Of a stretch of 64,000 bases of DNA, positions 16,455-24,794 are shown in pieces. The DNA comes from Novosphingobium sp. EMRT-2 (GTDB lineage: Bacteria > Pseudomonadota > Alphaproteobacteria > Sphingomonadales > Sphingomonadaceae). Below the pieces are notes generated by a model, which was given only the letters and a program-made list of their open reading frames with translations, was not told where the DNA came from and did no database searches. The translations under genes and the position numbers were made by a program. How positions within the stretch are numbered: the stretch's first letter is position 1; each line of letters starts with the position of its first letter. The stretch spans positions 1 through 64,000 of the forward strand of contig NZ_CP039696.1 of assembly GCF_005145025.1 (NCBI RefSeq). Direction: 5' to 3'.

Positions 16455-17336
16455 GGCTCTGTTGCAAACATGGGGCACGGCCGCGCGGCGTCACCCAGTT
16501 GGGGGATTAGGCAGCATTGGCGAAATGCTTATTGAGCATAATCATGGTTTCGGTCAGGGCCGAGGGTCCAATTCCGAATGCTCTTTCAACCAGGCGCACC
16601 TCCCCCATGATACCTGGCTGCAGGCACCATGCCTGGGCCTGTCCTTTGCGTAGGGCGCGCATGACCTCGAAGCCCTTGATCGTGGCGTAGGCCGTTGGCA
16701 TCGACTTGAAGCCACGTACCGGCTTGATCAGCATCTTCAGCTTGCCGTGGTCGGCCTCGAGCACGTTGTTCAGATATTTCACCTGCCGGTGCTCGGTTTC
16801 CGCCGCCAGTTTGCCTTCGCGTTTCAGCTCAGCGATTGCTGCGCCGTAGCTGGGTGCCTTGTCGGTATTGAGTTTGGCCGGCTTTTCCCAGTCCTTCAGG
16901 CCACGAAGAGCTTTGCCCAGAAAGCGCTTCGCCGCTTTGGCGCTGCGTGTCGATGACAGATAGAAATCAATCGTGTCGCCCCGTTTGTCGACCGCCCGGT
17001 ACAGGTAGGTCCATTTGCCCCGCACCTTTACGTAGGTCTCATCCAGACGCCAGCTCGGATCAAAGCCGCGCCGCCAGAACCAGCGGAGACGCTTCTCCAT
17101 CTCCGGCGCGTAGCGCTGCACCCAGCGATAGATCGTCGTATGATCGACATCGATCCCACGCTCGGACAGCATTTCCTCGAGATCACGGTAGCTGATGCCG
17201 TATCGACAATACCAGCGCACCGCCCATAGGATGACCTCGCCGGTAAAATGCCGTCCTTTGAAATCGTTCATCGCAACTGACCTTGACAGTACATGAGCCC
17301 AATCTTGGAAACCGTGTCAGAGTTTGCAACAGAGCC
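16455..17336. mobile_element. IS6-family element, copy B (882 bp, intact)
   Basis: Bounded by GGCTCTGTTGCAAA and its complement. Same orientation as copy A, so the two enclose 10609-16454 as a potential translocatable unit. No 8-bp direct repeat at its flanks (AATTGATT and TCGGGCAA). It separates the PHP2 gene from a metallophosphoesterase fragment. Confidence 0.95.
16507..17271 (-). CDS. IS6-family transposase (copy B)
   Basis: 254 residues, MNDFKGRHFTGEVILWAVRW to MLNKHFANAA. Contains the helix-turn-helix SYRDLEEMLSERGIDVDHTT and a DDE core (LDETYVKV, NTDKAPS, VLEADHGKLK). Very close to but distinct from the IS6100 transposase present twice further on, differing for example in GLKDWEKPAK and FANAA. 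Replicative transposition through cointegrates is the known mode of this family. Confidence 0.95.
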   Translation of the reverse strand: MNDFKGRHFTGEVILWAVRWYCRYGISYRDLEEMLSERGIDVDHTTIYRWVQRYAPEMEKRLRWFWRRGFDPSWRLDETYVKVRGKWTYLYRAVDKRGDTIDFYLSSTRSAKAAKRFLGKALRGLKDWEKPAKLNTDKAPSYGAAIAELKREGKLAAETEHRQVKYLNNVLEADHGKLKMLIKPVRGFKSMPTAYATIKGFEVMRALRKGQAQAWCLQPGIMGEVRLVERAFGIGPSALTETMIMLNKHFANAA

Positions 17337-17464
17337 TCGGGCAACACCGCGATCGTGAAACTATCGTCATGGCTGTTCGCCTGGGCGGCTGTCCCGGCAG
17401 CGAGCGCCATAGCCGCCACCGATGAGAACGCAATTTGCCGCGTCCAATGGCCAAGGAGGGTCAT
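17337..17464 (-). pseudogene. Calcineurin-like phosphoesterase, signal-peptide fragment
   Basis: ATG 17464 with GGAG upstream starts MTLLGHWTRQIAFSSVAAMA, a signal peptide, followed by DDSFTIAVLPE. F-T-I-A-V-L-P-D-T-Q is the first metal-binding segment of secreted metallophosphoesterases, so I infer that family; the IS cuts it one codon short of the D-T-Q. It lies 38 bases after the TonB receptor gene on the same strand, implying an uptake-plus-hydrolysis operon. Confidence 0.6.
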
Positions 17465-17502
17465 GTTAAACTCCAATAGTTGCTTGTATGTTGGTTGGCT
17501 GA

Positions 17503-19725
17503 TCAGAAAGTGTAGCCGAGCGAAACGCCATAAGTGCGCGGCGCGCCGCGGAATGCCGCGTAGACGGGCGGAGCCACGTAAAGGGTCGTCGCGTATCTTT
17601 TATTGGTGAAGTTGCGAACCCATGCCCCCACCGTCATCCTTTCGGCAAATGCCAGTTCCATCTGCGCATTGCCAAGGAAATAGCCCTTGATCGGCTGGTA
17701 ATTGTCGAGTTCGGTGTAATAATCGTCGACGAAGCGGCCATTGACCGACGGCGTCAGCACCCTGTCGCCGCCCAGCGGTATCGCATAGCGGATCGAACCG
17801 GTCAGCGTCATCTTCGGCGCAAAGGGCAGTTCATTGCCGATGCGCCGTAACCTCTCCGCCGCATTGCCCGAACGCATGTCGAGTATTTTGCTATCGAGAA
17901 GCGAGACGCCGCCCTGTATTTCCAGCCCGTGTAGCGGTCGGACCGTGATATTCGCTTCCGCGCCATAGGTGCGAGCGCTGCCCACATTGGTGCGGATATT
18001 GGTGGGCAGGCCGTTGATGAGCTTGTTGAGGCTCGCCTGAAGATTGTTGAAGTCGTTGTAATAGACCGACGCATCGATCTGCACCGGGCCGCCGCGCGGC
18101 AGGAATTTGACGCCCGCCTCATAGGTCCAGACCCGCTCCGACTTGAACGGATCGGTTTCGGGGAGGGTGACGGAGGTCGATCCGTCGAAACCACCCGCCT
18201 TGAACCCCCGGCTGACCGAAACATAAGCGGTCGCGGACGGCGAGATTTCGTAACTGACATTCAGGCGGCCCGACAGGCTGTTGTCGGAGAAGGTCCGGCT
18301 GAAATTGAATGGCATGGGACCGAAAACGGCCGGGGCGATGCTCACACCGAAGGGATTGAGGTCGACGGTCGATCCGTCGAACCGGCTTTCATCATGGGTG
18401 TAGCGCAGGCCCGCGCCGATCTTCCAGTGACTGCCCAGCCTGACGCTGCCATCGGCAAATCCCGCGACGCTGCGGCGTCGCTGGATATAGTCGGCGGACA
18501 GCACGCTCAGCACGAAATCGGTCAGGTCGAGGTTACTGCGCAGCCGCACCTTGTCCCTGTAAGCCGTTGCACCCACCACCCAGTCGAACCGGCCGGGCGT
18601 CGCATTCTGGAGGCGTAGTTCCGCCGTCCCCTGCTCTACATTGTCGCGATAGATGATGTCGGTGATCCGCGTCGGAACCACGTCGCCCGCAGCAGAATAT
18701 TGCTGCTTCAACTTTTCCCAGCCGAGAATGGCGACCAGCAGCATATCACCGCCGATCTTCTGGTTCAGCGTGACCGATCCGCCATAGCTGGTCTTGTCGA
18801 GCGACGGATCGATGGCGGAATCGGTCGTAAAGGGCGCCAGCGGCGCAAAACCGCGCACCGTGGCGGTGCGCTCGAAAAATTGCACCGCGCCGGATTCATG
18901 GAAACCATGGGCATTAAGCGTGACCGTTGTGCCGTCGGTCGGCTCCAGCAGCAATATCGCGCGACCGCCGTAATATTGGGAGCGATTGGCCTCGGTGTTG
19001 ACGCCGGGATCGGCGAGCGCGGGGACGGCAGGATTGGCCGATCCACTGACACCGCGCGTGCCGATATTGGTCATGAACCCGTCGGTGCGGTCGAAGACGC
19101 CCGCCACCCGCAGCTTGACGCCATCGGCCAGAGCGCCGCCCGCCCCAGCTTCCGCGCGCCAGGAGTTGAAGCGGCCATATTCGACGCGCGCCTCCCCCTC
19201 CCATGTGTCCGTGGGCTGGCGCGAGATGATGTTGACCGCGCCCGCCGTGGTGTTCTGGCCGTAGAGCGTGCCCTGCGGCCCCTTCAATATCTCTATGCGT
19301 TCGACATCGAACATCTGTCCGCCGACCAGCGCCGCCGAACCCTGATAGGCGCCGTCGATGCTGACGGCGGCGGACGGATTGCCGTTGGGCCGGAAATCAT
19401 CATAGCCGATGCCGCGAATGGTGAAGGTCTGGATGGTGCGACCGCCGGAAATCTGGGGTGACACGACCACGCCGGGAGTCAGGCGCGAGGCGTCGATCAA
19501 GTCCTTCACGCCCGCTTCGCGCAGTGCCTCTGGAGACAGGACGCTGACTGCCGATGGAACATCGATCAGCCGCTGGTCGCGTTTCTGGGCCGTGACGATG
19601 ATGTCGCCACCTGCCTCGACAGGATCGTCGGCGGCGTAAGCCGGGGGAGCCGCGATCGTCAGGGAAGCGAAGGCGGAGGATAGCAGATGAACGCGGCGGA
19701 ACTTGTGCTGCGATGAGCTGGCCAT
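17503..19725 (-). CDS. TonB-dependent outer-membrane receptor
   Basis: 740 residues, ATG 19725 with AAGGA upstream. Signal peptide at 1-32 (SSAFASLTIAAPPAYAADD), TonB-box-like GGDIIVTAQKRDQRLIDVPS, plug domain with FTIRGIGYDDFRPNG and RIEILKGPQGTLYGQNTTAG, then a 22-strand-type barrel ending in GVSLGYTF with terminal Phe. It would take up a large or scarce substrate using the proton motive force through TonB. Its placement before a metallophosphoesterase and PHP hydrolases suggests import of the compound these enzymes attack. Sphingomonads carry many such receptors. Confidence 0.9.
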   Translation of the reverse strand: MASSSQHKFRRVHLLSSAFASLTIAAPPAYAADDPVEAGGDIIVTAQKRDQRLIDVPSAVSVLSPEALREAGVKDLIDASRLTPGVVVSPQISGGRTIQTFTIRGIGYDDFRPNGNPSAAVSIDGAYQGSAALVGGQMFDVERIEILKGPQGTLYGQNTTAGAVNIISRQPTDTWEGEARVEYGRFNSWRAEAGAGGALADGVKLRVAGVFDRTDGFMTNIGTRGVSGSANPAVPALADPGVNTEANRSQYYGGRAILLLEPTDGTTVTLNAHGFHESGAVQFFERTATVRGFAPLAPFTTDSAIDPSLDKTSYGGSVTLNQKIGGDMLLVAILGWEKLKQQYSAAGDVVPTRITDIIYRDNVEQGTAELRLQNATPGRFDWVVGATAYRDKVRLRSNLDLTDFVLSVLSADYIQRRRSVAGFADGSVRLGSHWKIGAGLRYTHDESRFDGSTVDLNPFGVSIAPAVFGPMPFNFSRTFSDNSLSGRLNVSYEISPSATAYVSVSRGFKAGGFDGSTSVTLPETDPFKSERVWTYEAGVKFLPRGGPVQIDASVYYNDFNNLQASLNKLINGLPTNIRTNVGSARTYGAEANITVRPLHGLEIQGGVSLLDSKILDMRSGNAAERLRRIGNELPFAPKMTLTGSIRYAIPLGGDRVLTPSVNGRFVDDYYTELDNYQPIKGYFLGNAQMELAFAERMTVGAWVRNFTNKRYATTLYVAPPVYAAFRGAPRTYGVSLGYTF

Positions 19726-19914
19726 GAAATCAGTCCTTGGAACATGTATGTCAGAAGAGGGCGAGCGACATCGGCCACCGCCCGGATCGGGGGTGGATCT
19801 CGCGTCGCTCAGGACAATGAGGGGCCTAGTCGGAGACGACAGGCCGTTGCGGCATACGCCGGGACCCCGCCCATCGATGGATGTGTGAATACTTCATAGG
19901 ACCCCCTGCCCGAA

Positions 19915-20135
19915 TCGAACGGCTGTACAGGTAGGTGTATCGTGTGAATCTTCTATGACAGCCGGAGAAACGCTCGTGGGTATCCTGTGCGGATGCGCCG
20001 TCGGCGAAGCGATATGCGCGATGCCGTCCTGCTCAGGGAGCAAACTTGGCAACGGTGTGGTGAGGCTCTATCTAGATTGGGAAAGCCAGCCGAATTCGGG
20101 CGGAGCTTAATTCGAACGGCTGTACAGAAGGGTGT
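19915..20135. promoter_or_regulatory. Duplicated upstream motif between receptor and TetR genes
   Basis: TCGAACGGCTGTACAG followed by GGTGT occurs at 19915-19938 and again at 20112-20135, 197 bases apart in the same orientation. A second repeated word, GTGTGAAT followed by TTC-ATAG-like bases, occurs near 19884 and 19943. The 433-base gap between the receptor and TetR starts contains no gene, so these are candidate operators for the divergent regulator. Confidence 0.5.
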
Positions 20136-20158
20136 CAGGTTTGAGTCGCTTGCGATAT

Positions 20159-20614
20159 ATGTCCGATGAAGCCTCGCCCCAGGCAGAGCGGATGAGTGAG
20201 GCCGCGTATGACCTTGCCGAAGAGAGCGGTCTGGCAGCGCTCAGCGCACGAAGTCTGGCGCGAAAGACAGGAATGAGCCCGTCGGCAATCAATTACCACA
20301 TCGGCAATCGCGAGCGGCTCATCGCGCAGATCGCGTTCAAGGCTATCGCGGTATCTAGCCGCTGGCGGCAGTCGCAGGCCGCTTTACAGGAAGAGGGTGC
20401 CCCGAGGTGGGCCGAGCTTGATCACGTGTTCACGTCGCTGTTGCAGGATCGGTTGAGCACCGGCCGTATGGTGATGGCACTTTTGCAGGAACTGGAGAAC
20501 GAGGCCGTCGCCAGCGGTCAGACCGCTATCGAAGAGGCGCTGCGCGAGGAAATGTTCGCTGAAACGGCGTTCTGGCGCGATCTGGCAATCCGCCATGGCG
20601 AAAGCGTGGATGCG
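20159..20614 (+). pseudogene. TetR-family regulator, truncated by an IS21-type element
   Basis: From ATG 20159 (MSDEASPQAERMSEAAYDLA) the helix-turn-helix is clear: LSARSLARKTGMSPSAINYHIGNRERL. The ligand-binding part stops after about 152 codons (AIRHGESVDA) at 20614 where the IS21-type end begins. TetR proteins are usually about 200 residues, so roughly a quarter is missing. It is divergent from the TonB receptor gene and was probably its repressor; loss of the dimer/ligand domain may leave the receptor constitutive. Confidence 0.8.
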
Positions 20615-20707
20615 TGTAGCGCGACATCGTCGGTGACTGGTCAGCGACATTGATGGTGATGTGTCAGCGGTGACGTTGGGGATAGTGTCACACGAGGTTG
20701 GCCTGGA

Positions 20708-21553
20708 TCAAGAGGCGTTGTCGCGCAGCGATGTCGCTGGCATGGTTTCGATGTCGCTGGGCGATGTCGCTGGATCAGGAGCACTGTCGCGGAGCGATGT
20801 CGCTGAGGCCAGGGCGGATCGCCTGCGATAGCTCTCGACGTTCATTTCCAGGATAGTGGCGTGGTGAACGAGCCTGTCGATGGCAGCGACAGTCATTGCC
20901 TTATCCAAAAAAATGGAATCCCAACCGCTGAATGGTTGGTTGGCGGTGATCATGATGGAGCGCCTTTCGTATCTGGCAGAGATGAGTTCGAACAGGACGC
21001 TGGTCTCTGCCTGGTCCTTGCGGACGTAGGACAGGTCATCGAGGATGAGCAGGTCGAAGCGGTCGAGCCTGGCGATCTCCTGGGTCAAGGTCAGGGACTG
21101 ACGTGCGGCCTGCAAACGCTGGACGAGATCGGTGGTTCGGGTGAAGAAGACCCGGTATCCGCGCGCGACGAGCTCGTTGCCGATGGCGGCTGCGGCGTGG
21201 CTCTTGCCGGCACCGGGCGGACCAAATGCCAGAAGATTGTGGCCCGCCTTGAGCCAGGCATCTCCTTGGGTCAGAGCCATGACCTGGGCCTTGCTCAAGG
21301 TGGGAACGAGGCTGAAGTCGAAGGCATCCAGGGTCTTGCCGGGAGGCAGCCGTGCTTCTGTAAGATGGCGCTGGATCCGGCGTTGTTCGCGTTCGGCGAG
21401 TTCCAGTTCGGCCAAGGCTGCCAGCAGGCGCGAAGCCGGCCACCCCTCCTTGTCCGCTCGTGAACAGAAGTCCGGCCAGAGACGGGCAATGGTGGGCAGA
21501 CGCAGCGTGCCAAGCAACATGGGCAGCTGGGCGGTGTCGACAGTGATGCTCAT
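20708..21553 (-). CDS. istB: IstB-like transposition helper ATPase
   Basis: 281 residues. Walker A GPPGAGKS at 111-118 and Walker B LLILDDLSY define the IstB/DnaC-type AAA ATPase that delivers target DNA to IstA. ATG 21553 overlaps the istA stop (ATGA). The last about 35 residues (SATSLRDSAPDPATSPSDIE) are a low-complexity tail created by translating the IS terminal repeats, so the coding sequence and the transposase-binding sites overlap. Confidence 0.9.
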   Translation of the reverse strand: MSITVDTAQLPMLLGTLRLPTIARLWPDFCSRADKEGWPASRLLAALAELELAEREQRRIQRHLTEARLPPGKTLDAFDFSLVPTLSKAQVMALTQGDAWLKAGHNLLAFGPPGAGKSHAAAAIGNELVARGYRVFFTRTTDLVQRLQAARQSLTLTQEIARLDRFDLLILDDLSYVRKDQAETSVLFELISARYERRSIMITANQPFSGWDSIFLDKAMTVAAIDRLVHHATILEMNVESYRRRSALASATSLRDSAPDPATSPSDIETMPATSLRDNAS

Positions 21554-22304
21554 GCGGCCATCTCCCTGGCGGTGAGCAGATCGTCGTATGTGTCAGGCTG
21601 GGGAATATCGACGACCACATCGGCCGGCTCTTTGCCGGGGCGTTGGAAGCGCTCCTGCAGATCCCTCAGATCGGGTAAACCCTGGCCATCGAGTATGCCG
21701 GTCAGGGTCGCGGCGAGCTCAGCCTCGCAGGCCTGGTCATGCGCAAGCCACAGCAGCCCCACCATGCTGCGGCATGCGGCGGCTTTGGGAAGCGCACCCT
21801 CCAGAGCATCCCAGCAGCGGCGATATTCGCTGCGAGGGAAGAGCTTGTCGCGATAGACAAGGTTTGCCAGCGCGTGGGGCTTGGTACGCAGGCTGTGGAT
21901 CACGTGCCGATAATTGACTACGTGGTCATGACCGCCCCGTCCGCGATCGGGCGCCCTCCCGCGTGGCAGGGTCTCGATGGGCTGCCCGGCCAGATAAAGG
22001 TCGATCCGGTCATCGAAGATCCTGGCTCGCAGGCTATGGCCGATGAGCCGGGAAGGCACGGTGTAGAAGACCTTGCGCAGCACGAAGCCGCCCGATGAGG
22101 TGACGAGCACCGTAGCTTCATCATAATCGCAGCTGCGGCGTGAAGGTAACGGGCGCAGGTGCTCAGCTTCGATGCGCAAGGCATCGCGCCGCCGGGCATT
22201 GTGGCGGCCCACGATCTGGGCGAGGAACGTGCGCCAGTCCTCGATGGAGGCGAAGTCACGTGTCCCGCGCAACTGGAGTGCCTGATCGAGCCGATCCTTA
22301 AGGT
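21550..22304 (-). pseudogene. istA: IstA transposase, C-terminal fragment
   Basis: About 250 codons remain, from KDRLDQALQLRGTRDFASIE through YTVPSRLIGHSLRARIFDDR, the C-terminal domain of IS21 transposases. The N-terminal helix-turn-helix and DDE core have been lost through IS6100 at 22305. The element therefore cannot move on its own. Confidence 0.85.
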
Positions 22305-23184
22305 GGCTCTGTTGCAAAAATCGTGAAGCTTGAGCATGCTTGGCGGAGATTGGACGGACGGAACGATGACGGATTTCAAGTGGCGCCATTTCCAGGGTGA
22401 TGTGATCCTGTGGGCGGTGCGCTGGTATTGTCGCTATCCGATCAGCTATCGCGACCTTGAGGAAATGCTGGCGGAACGCGGCATTTCGGTCGACCATACG
22501 ACGATCTATCGCTGGGTCCAGTGCTACGCCCCGGAGATGGAGAAGCGGCTGCGCTGGTTCTGGCGGCGTGGCTTTGATCCGAGCTGGCGCCTGGATGAAA
22601 CCTACGTCAAGGTGCGGGGCAAGTGGACCTACCTGTACCGGGCAGTCGACAAGCGGGGCGACACGATCGATTTCTACCTGTCGCCGACCCGCAGCGCCAA
22701 GGCAGCGAAGCGGTTCCTGGGCAAGGCCCTGCGAGGCCTGAAGCACTGGGAAAAGCCTGCCACGCTCAATACCGACAAAGCGCCGAGCTATGGTGCAGCG
22801 ATCACCGAATTGAAGCGCGAAGGAAAGCTGGACCGGGAGACGGCCCACCGGCAGGTGAAGTATCTCAATAACGTGATCGAGGCCGATCACGGAAAGCTCA
22901 AGATACTGATCAAGCCGGTGCGCGGTTTCAAATCGATCCCCACGGCCTATGCCACGATCAAGGGATTCGAAGTCATGCGAGCCCTGCGCAAAGGACAGGC
23001 TCGCCCCTGGTGCCTGCAGCCCGGCATCAGGGGCGAGGTGCGCCTTGTGGAGAGAGCTTTTGGCATTGGGCCCTCGGCGCTGACGGAGGCCATGGGCATG
23101 CTCAACCACCATTTCGCAGCAGCCGCCTGATCGGCGCAGAGCGACAGCCTACCTCTGACTGCCGCCAATCTTTGCAACAGAGCC
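22305..23184. mobile_element. IS6100, copy 1 (880 bp)
   Basis: Exact 880-bp length with GGCTCTGTTGCAAA ends. Its protein matches my recollection of the IS6100 transposase. Flanks CTTAAGGT and GGTAGAAT are not direct repeats, so this copy took part in a later rearrangement. Confidence 0.95.
22366..23130 (+). CDS. tnpA: IS6100 transposase, copy 1
   Basis: 254 residues from ATG 22366 (MTDFKWRHFQGDVILWAVRW) to MLNHHFAAAA; an in-frame ATG at 22330 would add a short extension. Helix-turn-helix (SYRDLEEMLAERGISVDHTT) and DDE core (LDETYVKV, NTDKAPS, VIEADHGKLK) are intact. IS6100 is common on catabolic and resistance plasmids and forms cointegrates. Confidence 0.95.
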   Translation: MTDFKWRHFQGDVILWAVRWYCRYPISYRDLEEMLAERGISVDHTTIYRWVQCYAPEMEKRLRWFWRRGFDPSWRLDETYVKVRGKWTYLYRAVDKRGDTIDFYLSPTRSAKAAKRFLGKALRGLKHWEKPATLNTDKAPSYGAAITELKREGKLDRETAHRQVKYLNNVIEADHGKLKILIKPVRGFKSIPTAYATIKGFEVMRALRKGQARPWCLQPGIRGEVRLVERAFGIGPSALTEAMGMLNHHFAAAA

Positions 23185-23269
23185 GGTAGAATCAATCAAG
23201 CGTTCAGTGTTCGTTCTTCAACCTGGCCAAAATCGCAGCTTCGGGCCGACTGGGCCTATAACGCGCTCG

Positions 23270-23518
23270 TCACGCCAACTTGCGGTAGTGGCGCAGATAG
23301 TCGGGATATTCGATCCCGCGTGCTTTCAAGAGATTAATCGTCGCCTCTTCGACCAGGGCGGCAACGGACGTTTGTTCGCGCTCAGCAAGGTTTTTGATCT
23401 CTGCCGCCAGCTCGGGTTTCACCGACGCTGCGAGATTGCGCGTGTTCGCGCGGCTCGGCCGACGCCGGGGCAAGGGAACCGGGAGAAGGGGGTCTTCCTG
23501 TCTTTTCGGGCGAGCCAT
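23270..23518 (-). CDS. Ribbon-helix-helix-like small DNA-binding protein
   Basis: 82 residues from ATG 23518 (MARPKRQEDPLLPVPLPRRR). The basic N terminus is followed by NLAASVKPELAAEIKNLAERE and TSVAALVEEATINLLKAR, the pattern of a ribbon-helix-helix or CopG-like fold as in plasmid copy-control and antitoxin proteins. A 20-bp palindrome lies 37 bases upstream of the start, a likely autoregulatory operator. No toxin partner is visible beside it. Confidence 0.6.
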   Translation of the reverse strand: MARPKRQEDPLLPVPLPRRRPSRANTRNLAASVKPELAAEIKNLAEREQTSVAALVEEATINLLKARGIEYPDYLRHYRKLA

Positions 23519-23554
23519 AGGTCTAAAACACAAGAGGTTGATGTGGTGCCGGAA

Positions 23555-23574
23555 TAAGCGTGTTGACACGCTTA
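23555..23574. promoter_or_regulatory. Palindromic operator (TAAGCGTG-TTGA-CACGCTTA)
   Basis: Perfect 8-bp arms around 4 bases, upstream of the ribbon-helix-helix gene and overlapping a TTGACA that could be the -35 of a rightward promoter for the gene at 23678. Fits an operator controlling the divergent pair. Confidence 0.55.
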
Positions 23575-23677
23575 ATGGCTGTAATGTGGTTGCACGGCAA
23601 GAGAGGACAAGCCGGGTTGCCCTCGCCGTCAAAGCGAGGATAGACATATCCTTATCGGTAAAAGGGAATAAATCACG

Positions 23678-23986
23678 ATGCCGCATAGCGACGATTGGCA
23701 GTATGATCCGATCCTGGAACGCGAACTAACCACCCGCCGCCCCGCTGGGGGAATGATCCAAGCGGTCGAGATTGCGCAGTTGCCGTCGAGTGAATGGATC
23801 ATCAACGTTAAAGTATCGTGGCATGGCGATAAGTGGCTGAATGTCTGCCTATTCGAGCAACCGACGCTTAAAACATACAAGCGACTGTCAAGTGCCGTGC
23901 GGCATGTCGTGCTCGATTACGGATATGAGGATGACCATATCCGATTGGTCCCCGACAAACAATGCAGCAACAAATTGGCGTTTTAG
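23678..23986 (+). CDS. Hypothetical protein (102 aa)
   Basis: MPHSDDWQYDPILERELTTR, then WIINVKVSWHGDKWLNVCLF and HVVLDYGYEDDHIRLVPDKQ. Small soluble protein, no domain recognised. Divergent from the ribbon-helix-helix gene and upstream of trbM on the same strand. Confidence 0.55.
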   Translation: MPHSDDWQYDPILERELTTRRPAGGMIQAVEIAQLPSSEWIINVKVSWHGDKWLNVCLFEQPTLKTYKRLSSAVRHVVLDYGYEDDHIRLVPDKQCSNKLAF

Positions 23987-24045
23987 GCTTCCCTTTCCCC
24001 CTCATCGTGATATGTGCATAAATCTCGATGACGAGGGAGAAAGCG

Positions 24046-24369
24046 ATGAAAGCTTTTAATTTCGCGCTCGCGGCCGCCTTGGTGGGGGCTGCGGTGCAAT
24101 CGACCCCCGCTGTAGCGTCGGATAATACTTGGGCATGTGAGGTTGTTCTGTGCATCTCCAACCCGGGTGGTCCGACGCAATATCCAGCCTGTGTTCCACC
24201 GATAACGAAACTGTGGCGGGTGCTGGCTCTCGGCGGCAGCTTCCCGACATGCACGGGCGGGGGTATCGCCAAGACAAAATACAAGAAGCCGGATGATGGG
24301 AGGCCTGGTCGCTTGACGGTCACTTGGACTGACGGGCGGCAACAGACCTACTATCAGCCGCGCAACTGA
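24046..24369 (+). CDS. trbM: TrbM/KikA-like conjugal transfer protein
   Basis: 107 residues from ATG 24046 with GGGAG before it. Signal peptide MKAFNFALAAALVGAAVQST, then WACEVVLCISNPGGPTQYPAC, PPITKLWRVLALGGSFPTC, the conserved cysteine-rich TrbM pattern. In RK2 trbM lies near the end of the trb operon and trbN follows, as here. It is now isolated between two IS6100 copies, some 40 kb (in this window) from trbB-F, so its expression must come from another promoter. Confidence 0.75.
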   Translation: MKAFNFALAAALVGAAVQSTPAVASDNTWACEVVLCISNPGGPTQYPACVPPITKLWRVLALGGSFPTCTGGGIAKTKYKKPDDGRPGRLTVTWTDGRQQTYYQPRN

Positions 24370-24383
24370 CCGGGAGCGGGAAC

Positions 24384-24794
24384 GTGTTCCTCGAAACCGG
24401 AGCCGTTCTTTCGCTGGCGGCGCAATGCGCCCCAGCGGTAGCGCCGCATACGATCGCCGCGATCGTGGATGCGGAATCTTCCAACTATGTTTTTGCGATC
24501 AACGTCAACGGCGTGGCCAGTCAGCCGCGCCGTCCGCGCAATGAGGCGGAGGCTATCGCAACCGCGCGCTCTTATGTTGCGCGCGGCTACAGCGTGGATC
24601 TCGGCCTCGGCCAAATCAATTCACGCAACATGGGCTGGCTCGGCCTGACGTGGGACACTGTTTTCAAGCAGTGCGCCAATGTCGAAGCGGCAGGCCGTGT
24701 GCTCCTGTCCAATTTCCGTTCGGCCAAGACGGGTCGCACCCCGCAAGAGGCCCTTCGGGTCGCACTCAGCATGTATAACACAGGCTCTCAATCG
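24384..24794 (+). pseudogene. trbN: TrbN/VirB1-like lytic transglycosylase, 3' end removed by IS6100
   Basis: GTG start at 24384 (MFLETGAVLSLAAQCAPAVA), 15 bases after trbM. AAIVDAESSNYVFAINVNG includes the catalytic Glu of SLT transglycosylases, and DLGLGQINSRNMGWLGLTWD the second motif; ALSMYNTGS is the third. The IS cuts after about 137 codons, so the core fold is nearly complete but the C terminus is replaced by a few IS-derived residues (SVAKIGGSQR). It may retain partial activity. Confidence 0.8.

Larger units (their letters stand above)
20615..22304. mobile_element. IS21-family element, truncated by IS6100
   Basis: Left end at 20615 (TGTAGCGCGACATCG). Contains complete istB and the 3' part of istA, which is cut at 22304 by IS6100. 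Near the left end, inside the istB 3' coding part, GATGTCGCTG occurs four times (20730, 20750, 20763, 20796), consistent with the multiple terminal repeats of IS21 elements. The other end is missing. Confidence 0.85.

Noticed and set aside
17183..17476. 97-residue protein combining a signal peptide with LLQTLTRFPRLG
   Set aside because: The second half is the IS6-family end read in frame; it is a truncated phosphoesterase, not a new protein.
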